Shown: positions 1 to 5,788 of the stretch, piece after piece
Position numbering within the stretch: the first letter of the stretch is position 1
Layout: each line of letters begins with the position of its first letter
DNA from: Verrucomicrobiales bacterium
GTDB taxonomy: Bacteria > Verrucomicrobiota > Verrucomicrobiia > Limisphaerales > UBA1100
Assembly: GCA_011523245.1 (NCBI GenBank)
Contig: WTHG01000366.1
Location: 1-8,167, forward strand
Direction: 5' to 3'
DNA: 8,167 nt
Notes under the pieces: generated by a model
Seen by the model: only the letters and a program-made list of their open reading frames with translations
Database searches by the model: none
Told to the model about the DNA's origin: nothing
Translations under genes and position numbers: made by a program

Positions 1-199
1 TGTGAACGAAGCACGCCCTCGTGAAGAGCGCGGTGGCGGTGGCGGTGGTGGTTATCGCGGCGGCGGCGGCGGCGGTGGTGGTTATCGCGGCGGCGGTGGC
101 GGCCGCGGTGGCGGCGGCCGCGGTGGCGGAGGTGGCCGAGGCCGAGACCGTGGTGATCGTGGTGGTGACGGAGGTTTCCGCGAAAACGACGGCTGGTAA
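1..199 (+). CDS. RRM RNA-binding protein, glycine-rich RGG tail (3' part only)
   Basis: This is the C-terminal end of a gene that starts before the window. The first visible codons read VNEARPREER, which matches the last beta strand and exit of bacterial RRM (RNP-1 type) proteins, where 'VNEARP' directly precedes a basic or glycine-rich tail. The tail follows: two YRGGGG blocks, then several GRGGGG and RG steps, ending FRENDGW and a TAA stop. RGG/RG tails bind RNA with little sequence specificity, and RRM-plus-glycine proteins in bacteria are often cold-induced RNA chaperones; that role is inferred here because the RRM itself lies outside the window. The GTG at position 2 is simply an in-frame Val codon, not a start. 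The gene converges on the SUF operon, with only two bases between the two stop codons. Confidence 0.82.
   Translation, partial: VNEARPREERGGGGGGGYRGGGGGGGGYRGGGGGRGGGGRGGGGGRGRDRGDRGGDGGFRENDGW
41..96 (+). repeat. 30-bp-period direct repeat encoding Gly/Tyr/Arg tail
   Basis: Bases 41-66 recur exactly at 71-96, a 26-bp identity with a 30-bp period. In the protein this is a ten-residue unit of the type GGGGYRGGGG. Shorter GGC/GGT triplet runs and GGCCGCGGTGG units continue to about position 135. It is a coding low-complexity repeat that could expand or contract by slippage in whole codons without breaking the reading frame. Confidence 0.8.
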
Positions 200-201
200 G
201 C

Positions 202-714
202 CTAATCGTCCCCGAGCAGGCGCAGCTTGCCTTGGGGCGGTTTTTGATCCGCCTGCAGGCTGTCCATCAGTGAGGGTACATTTTCAACCGCTCCGGCTTC
301 GGTCGGGGCGGTTTTTTTGTCGGCCACATTATTATCGGCCTCATCGGCATCCAACGCGGCCTTGAGCGCACCTTCCACCAGTTGGGCACAGTGAATCTTC
401 ATCGGCGGCAGGGCGCCGAGGTCACCGGTCAATTCATCATGACGCAGCGCCAAGGCTTCATCGGCGGTTTTGCCGCGGATCAATTCGGTGGCCATGCTGG
501 CTACGGCAATCGCCGTCTCGCAGCCGAAGGATTGGAAGCTCGCCTGATCAATCACCTTGCGGCCGTGATCCTCCTTGAACTTCACCCACAGCTTAAGCAT
601 CTCGCCACAGTCGGAGTTGCCCACCGTACCCACTGAATCGGCATCGGCCAGCTCCCCCATGTTCTTGGGGTCGGCGATGGCGTCCTTGATTTTTTTCTCC
701 AACGATTCGTCCAT
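202..714 (-). CDS. IscU/NifU-N-type iron-sulfur cluster scaffold
   Basis: This 170-residue protein belongs to the IscU/SufU family, which holds nascent [2Fe-2S] clusters or accepts sulfur from a cysteine desulfurase. The three conserved cysteines are visible: C36 in DCGEMLKL, C65 in FGCETAIA, and C109 in LPPMKIHC. Spacing between the second and third Cys (44 residues) is like IscU (43 in E. coli), not the longer insertion of Gram-positive SufU. LPPMK corresponds to the LPPVK site bound by Hsc chaperones in ISC systems; no hsc gene is in view. The usual CGD Asp is Glu (E38). About 45 extra residues after the domain form an Ala/Asp-rich, probably disordered tail ending KLRLLGDD. I chose the ATG at 714 because it puts DPKNMG at the family's normal distance from the N terminus and lies 4 nt after the preceding stop; an in-frame ATG at 732 is possible. 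It is the last gene of the operon. Confidence 0.88.
   Translation of the reverse strand: MDESLEKKIKDAIADPKNMGELADADSVGTVGNSDCGEMLKLWVKFKEDHGRKVIDQASFQSFGCETAIAVASMATELIRGKTADEALALRHDELTGDLGALPPMKIHCAQLVEGALKAALDADEADNNVADKKTAPTEAGAVENVPSLMDSLQADQKPPQGKLRLLGDD
286..318 (+). terminator. Rho-independent terminator with UUCG tetraloop (plus strand)
   Basis: Bases 286-297 pair with 302-313 to form a 12-bp stem with two G-T wobbles (292/307 and 296/303). The loop is TTCG (298-301) closed by a C-G pair, the exceptionally stable cUUCGg tetraloop. A run of seven T (312-318) follows at once. The site lies about 87 nt after the stop of the RRM gene and has the correct orientation to end it. It is embedded in the 3' coding part of the convergent scaffold gene. 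On the minus strand the hairpin is not followed by a T run, so it is unidirectional. Confidence 0.85.
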
Positions 715-718
715 AGCG

Positions 719-1267
719 TTAACTAAATTCATAACGACGCACGGAATCATCCACCTCCAAACTCCACGCATCAATCCCGCCACGCAGGCAGCGTACGTTT
801 TTTAATCCATGCCCCAAAAAATATGCGGCCGCGTCCAAGCCCTGCCGGCCCTGATGATCAATGATCACAACCATCTCTTCAGGATCCCATTTACCCATGA
901 CTTCCTGCATCATTTCGCGCGTCATGTGAATTGCCCCCTCAATGCGCGCGGCGTCAAACTCCTCTTTTGTGCGCACATCCAGCAACTTCAATCCTGGTGA
1001 TACCTCCAGTTCGGCCTGCAGCGTTTTGGGCTCGATATAAATTTTCTCGTCGGCCGCGTGGCTGGCCTGAATCTCCGTCAATACCTCAGTCACATCCAAG
1101 TCGTTATTCCGCTCGCACACACCCCCGAGCGTCTCATCCATTTGGAACCCGCAACTTGAGCAGCCGCCAATATGATATTTCCGAAACAACGCCCGCCGCG
1201 CGCCCGGGTACTCCATCAGCACCTGCTCCATCGACGAATCGCCGTTGATCTCCGTGGTCGTGCTCAT
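719..1267 (-). CDS. DUF1858-like CxxC domain plus rhodanese-like domain, catalytic Cys replaced
   Basis: A 182-residue two-domain protein. Residues about 12-68 resemble the DUF1858/hybrid-cluster-associated redox domain, with C36 and C39 in GGCSSCGF and a further C51. Residues about 78-175 are a rhodanese fold: LLDVRTKEEF (95-104), GAIHM (111-115) and LRGGIDAW (161-168). In active rhodaneses the loop after the central strand begins with the persulfide-carrying Cys (for example YCHHGVRS). Here the loop reads IDHQGRQG, so Asp137 stands in the Cys position. Classical sulfurtransferase chemistry by this domain is therefore unlikely; the CxxC pair could be the active or metal-binding part, or the domain could bind a partner. 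The only other Cys in the fold is C160. It starts 4 nt after the sufS stop and lies 4 nt before the scaffold gene, so it is inside the operon. No clear Shine-Dalgarno is seen. Confidence 0.85.
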   Translation of the reverse strand: MSTTTEINGDSSMEQVLMEYPGARRALFRKYHIGGCSSCGFQMDETLGGVCERNNDLDVTEVLTEIQASHAADEKIYIEPKTLQAELEVSPGLKLLDVRTKEEFDAARIEGAIHMTREMMQEVMGKWDPEEMVVIIDHQGRQGLDAAAYFLGHGLKNVRCLRGGIDAWSLEVDDSVRRYEFS

Positions 1268-1271
1268 TCGT

Positions 1272-2492
1272 TTAGCTTAGCAACTTCATGACTTTTTGCA
1301 GCACTTCAATGAAGCGATCCACTTCCGCGCGCGTGTTGTAAAAATAAAAACTGGCCCGCGCAGTAGCAGGCACGCCGAGCTTGTCGTGCAACGGCTGCGT
1401 GCAATGATGGCCAATGCGAATGGCCACACCCTGTTGGTCGGCCATGGTGGCGAGGTCTAAGGCGTGGACGTTTTCAAACACAAAGCTCACCAGACCACCC
1501 CGGTCTCCGGCCGGACCAAAGATGCGGATACCATCAAACTCGGCCAACCGATCTTTGGCGTAGGAAGCGAGTTCCGTATCGTGTGCATGGATGTTCTCGC
1601 GCCCGATATCATCCAAATAATCGAGCGCTGCATGCAGGCCAACCGCGCCGGCGATGTTGGGTGTGCCAGCCTCAAACTTGTGCGGCGGCACATGAAATTC
1701 CGATGATTGAAACGCCACTTTGGCAATCATTTCACCTCCGCCCTGATACGGTGGCATCGCCTCCTGCAAGGCCGCGCGGGCGTACAGCGCGCCGATTCCG
1801 GTGGGACCGCAAAGTTTATGACCGGAAAAGGAGAGGAAATCGCAGCCAATAGCCTGCACATCCAGCGGCAAATGCCCCGCGCTTTGAGCGGCATCCACCA
1901 GCGTCACCGCATCGACAGCCCGAGCCTTGGCGCACAGTTCAGCCACGGGATTGATCGTGCCGAGCGCGTTGGAAATGTGCGTGATTGAAAGTAGCTTAAC
2001 ATCCCGAAACAAGGCATCGAGATCGCTAAGGTCAAGAGTGCCCTCATCACCGGTGACCGGAATGAACCGCAGCACCGCGCCCGTCCGTTGAGCCAGCAGC
2101 TGCCACGGCACGAGATTGCTGTGGTGTTCCAGCTCCGTGAGTAGGATCACGTCGCCTTCTTGCAGGTTTGCCACGCCCCAGGTGGCAGCCACAAGGTTGA
2201 TGGCTTCGGTGGTGCCGCGCGTGAAAATGATGTCTTTAGTCGAGGGGGCATTGATAAACTGCGCAACGCGTTCGCGCGCGCCTTCGTAGGCGGCGGTGGC
2301 GCGGTTGCTCAGTTCGTGGATGCCGCGGTGCACGTTGGCGTTGTCGTGCTCATAATAGCGTTGAATGGCCTCGAGCACGGGGCGCGGTTTTTGCGCGGTG
2401 GCGGCGTTGTCGAAGTATACCAACGGATGCCCGTTAATCTTCTGAGCCAGCGCAGGGAAATCATCTCGGATGCCGGATAAAATGCCGCTCAT
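1272..2492 (-). CDS. sufS: Cysteine desulfurase SufS (group II)
   Basis: SufS is a PLP enzyme that converts L-cysteine to alanine and leaves a persulfide for cluster assembly. This protein is 406 residues, the usual SufS length. Visible landmarks are FDNAATAQKP near 27-36, the ELEHHSNLVPW block with His123/His124, VDAAQSAGH with Asp200 and Gln203, the PLP lysine K226 in FSGHKLCGPTG, and the persulfide Cys364 in RIGHHCTQPL. K226 and C364 fall at the same numbers as in E. coli SufS. The short loop around C364 marks group II, which needs a partner such as SufE, and sufE is in the same operon. I chose the ATG at 2492 over a longer frame because GGAGGT lies at 2496-2501, and because the preceding gene's stop overlaps this start as ATGA. 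Confidence 0.97.
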   Translation of the reverse strand: MSGILSGIRDDFPALAQKINGHPLVYFDNAATAQKPRPVLEAIQRYYEHDNANVHRGIHELSNRATAAYEGARERVAQFINAPSTKDIIFTRGTTEAINLVAATWGVANLQEGDVILLTELEHHSNLVPWQLLAQRTGAVLRFIPVTGDEGTLDLSDLDALFRDVKLLSITHISNALGTINPVAELCAKARAVDAVTLVDAAQSAGHLPLDVQAIGCDFLSFSGHKLCGPTGIGALYARAALQEAMPPYQGGGEMIAKVAFQSSEFHVPPHKFEAGTPNIAGAVGLHAALDYLDDIGRENIHAHDTELASYAKDRLAEFDGIRIFGPAGDRGGLVSFVFENVHALDLATMADQQGVAIRIGHHCTQPLHDKLGVPATARASFYFYNTRAEVDRFIEVLQKVMKLLS

Positions 2493-2800
2493 GCCACCTC
2501 CACTTTCACTTGGCCTTCTTCCACGGTGACGGGGTAAACGCTCACGCCACAGGTCGCCGGCGCGTGACGATGTTCGCCGGTGGTGAGATCGAATTCCGCA
2601 TAGTGCCATGGGCAACCGACATGGCCGTTCTCAACGTAGCCCTCGGCTAGCGATGCGCCGGCGTGTGGACAGGCATCATCAATGGCGCGGAACTGGCCAT
2701 CCACTTGGAAAATCGCGATGCGTTTTTCGCCAACCTCAAACGCCTTGCCCTTGCCTTCGGCGATTTCGTCCACGCGCGCAATGGCAACCGGCTCGCTCAT
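2489..2800 (-). CDS. Rieske-type [2Fe-2S] ferredoxin-like protein
   Basis: A 103-residue soluble protein made almost entirely of one Rieske fold. The cluster ligands are plain: C44-P-H46 in the first box and C63-P-W-H66 in the second (GCPWHYAEFDLTTG), giving two Cys and two His for one [2Fe-2S] cluster. It resembles the small ferredoxin subunits of non-heme iron oxygenases and NirD-like proteins. No signal peptide or membrane anchor is seen, so it is not a cytochrome bc-type Rieske protein. Small Rieske ferredoxins of this type occur beside suf genes in several bacteria; a role in delivering electrons for cluster assembly, or as a cluster client, is inference. C84 is an extra cysteine outside the motif. 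The start at 2800 shares one base with the sufT stop (TGATG), and its own stop overlaps the sufS start (ATGA). Confidence 0.92.
   Translation of the reverse strand: MSEPVAIARVDEIAEGKGKAFEVGEKRIAIFQVDGQFRAIDDACPHAGASLAEGYVENGHVGCPWHYAEFDLTTGEHRHAPATCGVSVYPVTVEEGQVKVEVA
2496..2501 (-). promoter_or_regulatory. Ribosome binding site that fixes the sufS start
   Basis: The minus strand reads GGAGGT followed by GGC and the ATG at 2492. This strong Shine-Dalgarno lies inside the end of the upstream Rieske gene. It supports the short sufS start rather than an N-terminal extension of 41 residues. Confidence 0.7.
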
Positions 2801-3351
2801 CACATCATGCCCAGCTCCAGCCGTGCGGCCTCGGTCATCATCTCGCGGGTCCATTGCGGTTCCCAAACAAGTTCGACATCAACCTCATCCACGGTTTCTA
2901 CGCAGAGAATTTTATTTTCCACATCAGCCTGAATGGTCGGCCCCATCCCGCAGCCGGGCGCGGTCAACGTCATCTTTACGCTGGCCTTGTGACTGCCGTT
3001 CTCCAGTTCCTCGAGGTGACAATCATAAATCAAACCGAGATCCACGATGTTCACGGGAATCTCCGGATCATAGCAGGTTTTCATCTGGTCCCACACCTGC
3101 TTCTCGAGATCCTCGGCATTGTCTGCCTTGCCGACCTGTTCAGCAGGCGTGAGTTGCACTTCCTGACCGATGGCGTCCGCGTCCTTGCCATCGATACGAA
3201 ACATATTGCCGTTCACCACCACGGTAAATGTCCCGCCCAGCGATTGCGTGATCGTGGCGGTCTCACCTTTCTCCAGTGTCACACGCGTGCCGGAAGGGAC
3301 GACGGACGCCTCCACATCGCGCTCTACGGCCACCTGTTCGCCGCCCATCAT
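2800..3351 (-). CDS. sufT: SufT, long-form DUF59/MIP18-family Fe-S assembly protein
   Basis: A 183-residue protein with the two-part layout of the long SufT family. The N-terminal part (about 8-63) contains the family-typical ITQSLGGTFTVVV and FRIDGKDADAIG segments. The C-terminal part (about 80-180) is a DUF59/MIP18 domain with DPEIPVNIVDLGLIYD (95-110), TAPGCGMG with Cys134, and a WEPQWTREMMTEAARLELG end. DUF59 proteins assist Fe-S protein maturation under iron limitation or high demand, and Cys134 corresponds to their conserved reactive cysteine. The first ATG (3351) overlaps the sufE stop as ATGA and has GGAGG seven bases upstream; a second ATG follows immediately, so initiation could be at either. 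It overlaps the next gene by one base. Confidence 0.93.
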   Translation of the reverse strand: MMGGEQVAVERDVEASVVPSGTRVTLEKGETATITQSLGGTFTVVVNGNMFRIDGKDADAIGQEVQLTPAEQVGKADNAEDLEKQVWDQMKTCYDPEIPVNIVDLGLIYDCHLEELENGSHKASVKMTLTAPGCGMGPTIQADVENKILCVETVDEVDVELVWEPQWTREMMTEAARLELGMM

Positions 3352-3776
3352 GGCATGTCCTCCGTTCCCGCAGCCAATTCGCGCACGCGTTGCACCATGG
3401 CAAACAAGCCGTTCTTGCGGGTGGGACTGAGGTGCGAGGCAAGATCCAGCCGGGCCAGTTCCGCCTCGCCATCAGTGGCTAAAATCTCACCGGCCGTTTT
3501 GCCGGAATACACGGCGAGCAGCACTGAGATGAGGCCCTTGACGATGAAGGCATCGCTGTCGGCGATGATCGTGATACGACCATCGGCCTCCGGCACCAGC
3601 TTCAACCACACCTGCGCCTGACAACCGTGCACACGATTGGCTTCGCATTGATCGGCCGACTCCATCGGCGGCAGTTCCTTACCAAGATCAATGAGGTATC
3701 CAAAGCGTGATTCCCAGTCGCCGAGCAGTTCAAAATTGTCGACCAACTCATCGATGCTATGGACGGCCGTACTCAT
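3348..3776 (-). CDS. sufE: SufE sulfur acceptor / cysteine desulfurase activator
   Basis: SufE takes the persulfide sulfur from SufS and passes it to SufB. The protein is 142 residues, normal for the family. The signature is NRVHGCQAQVWLKL, with the acceptor Cys52 (Cys51 in E. coli SufE) in its loop; the N-terminal WESRFGYLIDLGKELPPM and the later FIVKGLISVLLAVYSGKT segments also fit. C44 is an additional upstream cysteine. I chose the ATG at 3776, which forms ATGA with the sufD stop; a longer frame running to 3986 lies inside sufD and reads as an Arg-rich shadow. It sits between sufD and sufT. Confidence 0.95.
   Translation of the reverse strand: MSTAVHSIDELVDNFELLGDWESRFGYLIDLGKELPPMESADQCEANRVHGCQAQVWLKLVPEADGRITIIADSDAFIVKGLISVLLAVYSGKTAGEILATDGEAELARLDLASHLSPTRKNGLFAMVQRVRELAAGTEDMP
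3359..3363 (-). promoter_or_regulatory. Ribosome binding site of sufT
   Basis: The minus strand reads GGAGG, then seven bases, then the tandem ATGATG. The site lies inside the last codons of sufE, so sufT has its own strong Shine-Dalgarno as well as stop-start coupling. Confidence 0.65.
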
Positions 3777-5026
3777 GCGGTGCCAACCCCTTTCATCTGC
3801 TCCAAGCGATCCCACACCAGCCGATCCAATTCCTCGCGGGCCGCCTCGTTTTGGATGCGCTCCACGATCTCGCCAGCAAAGGCGTGCATGATCATACGAC
3901 GCGCCGCTTCCTCGTCCAACCCACGGGCGCGCAGGTAAAAAATCTGCTCGGCATTCATCTGGCCGATCGTCGCGCCGTGCGTGCACTTTACGTCGTCCGC
4001 ATAAATCTCCAGTTGCGGCTTGGTATCGATGGTGGCGCTGTCGGAGAGCAGCAGGTTTTTGTTGGTCTGCTTGGCGTCCGTTTTATCCGCGCCCTTGTGC
4101 ACGTGGATGCGCCCGTGAAACACCGCCCGCGCATCGTCATCCAGAATGCCATTAAAATACTCGTGACTGTCACAGTAGGGCTGGGCGTGGTTCACGACCA
4201 TATGATGATCGATCAATTGCCCGGCGCGCGGCAGGTACAGGCCATTGAGTACGGCCTCAATACCGGTGCCGTTAAGATGCGCACGGAGATTGTTGCGCGC
4301 AATGCGCCCGCCCAGCGCCAGCGAATGATGCGCCACCCGGGCATCGCGCCCCATCGTGGTGTGCAGCGCCCCAACATGAAACGCGCCGGTGTGTTCATCC
4401 TGAAATTTCACATGCTCCACCTGCGCGTTATCCGCGGCATGCAGTTCGGTTAAGGCGTTGTTGAAATAACCGGCCTGCGTGCCCGCCCAGCTTTCCAGCA
4501 CGGTCAGCTTGCTGTTGGCACCGGCACTGATGTAACCGCGCACATTGGCGGTGGTGCCGGCGTTACCCGTGCTGAGGTAATACACACGCACCGGTACTGT
4601 GAAATTCACGTTGTCCGCCACGCTGACGAAAGGACCATCCGGGGCCGCAGCAGCATTCAATGCGGCAAAGGCATCCTCCGCTGCGGGAGGGGCAGGGCAG
4701 TCAGCCGTCGCAAGATTGCGCACCTCTACCCCGGCCGGCAATTCGCCAATTTGCGAAAGGCTCTCAGAGTAATAGCCGTTAACAAAGACCAGTTGCGGGC
4801 CTTCAACGTCTGCAAACACGCAACCTTCCAAGGTGGCATCGGCATCAACCGACGCAGCGCAAAAGTTCAGCTCGGTGATCGGCTTGATCGGGGTGAATCG
4901 CCAGTCCTCATCGCGAGGGGTGGGAAAACCCAGCTCCGCTACGCGCGCGCGCCCGGCCGCATCGCCCTTGGGCAGGGCAGCCAGCAGCCGATCGACAGCG
5001 TCGCGGTTTTGGGCGGGAGCAACCAT
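3773..5026 (-). CDS. sufD: SufD subunit of SufBCD scaffold complex
   Basis: SufD pairs with SufB on the SufC ATPase dimer to form the cluster assembly scaffold and is needed for iron acquisition. The protein is 417 residues, close to E. coli SufD. The start includes the family-typical PTPRDEDWRFTPIKPI; the central part is the beta-helix core with low cysteine content. The C-terminal region reads PQLEIYADDVKCTHGATIGQ, then a helical end. H350 in this block corresponds by motif to the functional His360 of E. coli SufD; C348 is adjacent. The ATG at 5026 lies three bases after the sufC stop without a good Shine-Dalgarno, which suggests coupled translation. The stop overlaps the sufE start. Confidence 0.95.
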   Translation of the reverse strand: MVAPAQNRDAVDRLLAALPKGDAAGRARVAELGFPTPRDEDWRFTPIKPITELNFCAASVDADATLEGCVFADVEGPQLVFVNGYYSESLSQIGELPAGVEVRNLATADCPAPPAAEDAFAALNAAAAPDGPFVSVADNVNFTVPVRVYYLSTGNAGTTANVRGYISAGANSKLTVLESWAGTQAGYFNNALTELHAADNAQVEHVKFQDEHTGAFHVGALHTTMGRDARVAHHSLALGGRIARNNLRAHLNGTGIEAVLNGLYLPRAGQLIDHHMVVNHAQPYCDSHEYFNGILDDDARAVFHGRIHVHKGADKTDAKQTNKNLLLSDSATIDTKPQLEIYADDVKCTHGATIGQMNAEQIFYLRARGLDEEAARRMIMHAFAGEIVERIQNEAAREELDRLVWDRLEQMKGVGTA

Positions 5027-5029
5027 GGG

Positions 5030-5782
5030 TTAAGCGGCTTTTTCCTCGATGATCCAATCGTATCCGCGCTCTTCCAGCTCAAGGGCGAGTTCCTTGGGGC
5101 CGGTCTTCACAATGCGGCCATCGACCAGTACGTGCACGTAATCGGGCACAATATAATCGAGCAGACGTTGGTAGTGCGTGATGACCAGCTGCGCGTTGTC
5201 GGCGCGCTTGAGATGATTCACGCCGCCGGCCACGACCTTGAGCGCGTCGATGTCGAGGCCCGAGTCGGTTTCGTCCAGCACGGCAAACGTCGGATCGAGC
5301 AGGGCCATCTGCAAAATCTCCGCACGCTTTTTCTCGCCACCGGAAAAGCCCTCATTCACCGAGCGCTTGAGGAGCGATTCGTCGAGCTCAAGCAACTGAA
5401 TCTTCTCGCGCATCAGCTTGAGGAAATCCACCGCGTTGAGCTCCGGCTCACCACGGTGCTCGCGCAGGGCGTTCACGGCGGCGCGCAGAAAATAGGTCGT
5501 GTTTACGCCGGGGATTTCAACCGGGTACTGAAACGCGAGAAAGAAACCCTCGCGCACGCGCTCCTCGGGTCCGAGGTCGAGCAGGTCCTGACCTTTGTAG
5601 CTGACCGAACCGGCACTAATGTCGTAACCCTCGCGTCCGGCCAACACCTGCGCCAGCGTGCTCTTGCCACTGCCGTTGGGCCCCATGATGGCGTGCACTT
5701 CACCGGCGTTGATCGACAAATCAATCCCGTTGAGGATCATTTTGCCCTCCACGCCAGCCTGTAAATTCTTGATTTCTAACAT
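5030..5782 (-). CDS. sufC: SufC ATPase of SufBCD complex
   Basis: SufC is the ABC-type ATPase whose dimerisation drives the conformational change in SufB-SufD. The 250-residue protein has all nucleotide-binding elements intact: Walker A GPNGSGKS (34-41), Q-loop Gln85 in AFQYP, ABC signature FSGGEKKR (147-153), Walker B VLDETDSGLD with Glu171, and switch His203 in ITHYQR. The LDETDSGLDIDAL wording is typical of SufC and separates it from transport ATPases; there is no transmembrane partner. The ATG at 5782 is six bases after the sufB stop. Confidence 0.97.
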   Translation of the reverse strand: MLEIKNLQAGVEGKMILNGIDLSINAGEVHAIMGPNGSGKSTLAQVLAGREGYDISAGSVSYKGQDLLDLGPEERVREGFFLAFQYPVEIPGVNTTYFLRAAVNALREHRGEPELNAVDFLKLMREKIQLLELDESLLKRSVNEGFSGGEKKRAEILQMALLDPTFAVLDETDSGLDIDALKVVAGGVNHLKRADNAQLVITHYQRLLDYIVPDYVHVLVDGRIVKTGPKELALELEERGYDWIIEEKAA

Positions 5783-5788
5783 GCTAAA

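Noticed and set aside
31..135. Short regular repeats considered as a CRISPR-like array
   Set aside because: The units are contiguous, GC-only codon repeats in one reading frame, with no unique spacers.
210..245. A second possible terminator: CCCC/GGGG and AGGC/GCCT arms followed by five T
   Set aside because: The stem is interrupted by four unpaired bases on one side and one on the other, and the T run is short and offset by CGG. The hairpin at 286-318 is far better.
21..365. Ala/Val-rich frame overlapping the glycine-rich tail
   Set aside because: It is the +1-shifted reading of GGC/GGT repeats. The other frame gives the VNEARP and RGG features expected of an RRM protein.
2493..2615. N-terminal extension of SufS by 41 residues
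   Set aside because: The extension is Arg-rich, lies wholly inside the Rieske gene, and a strong ribosome site points to the ATG at 2492, which gives the standard 406-residue SufS.
2608..3621. A 337-codon plus-strand open frame crossing the Rieske, sufT and sufE genes
   Set aside because: It crosses three real minus-strand genes and shows no family motif. A similar frame at 4751-5764 opposite sufD/sufC is rejected for the same reason.
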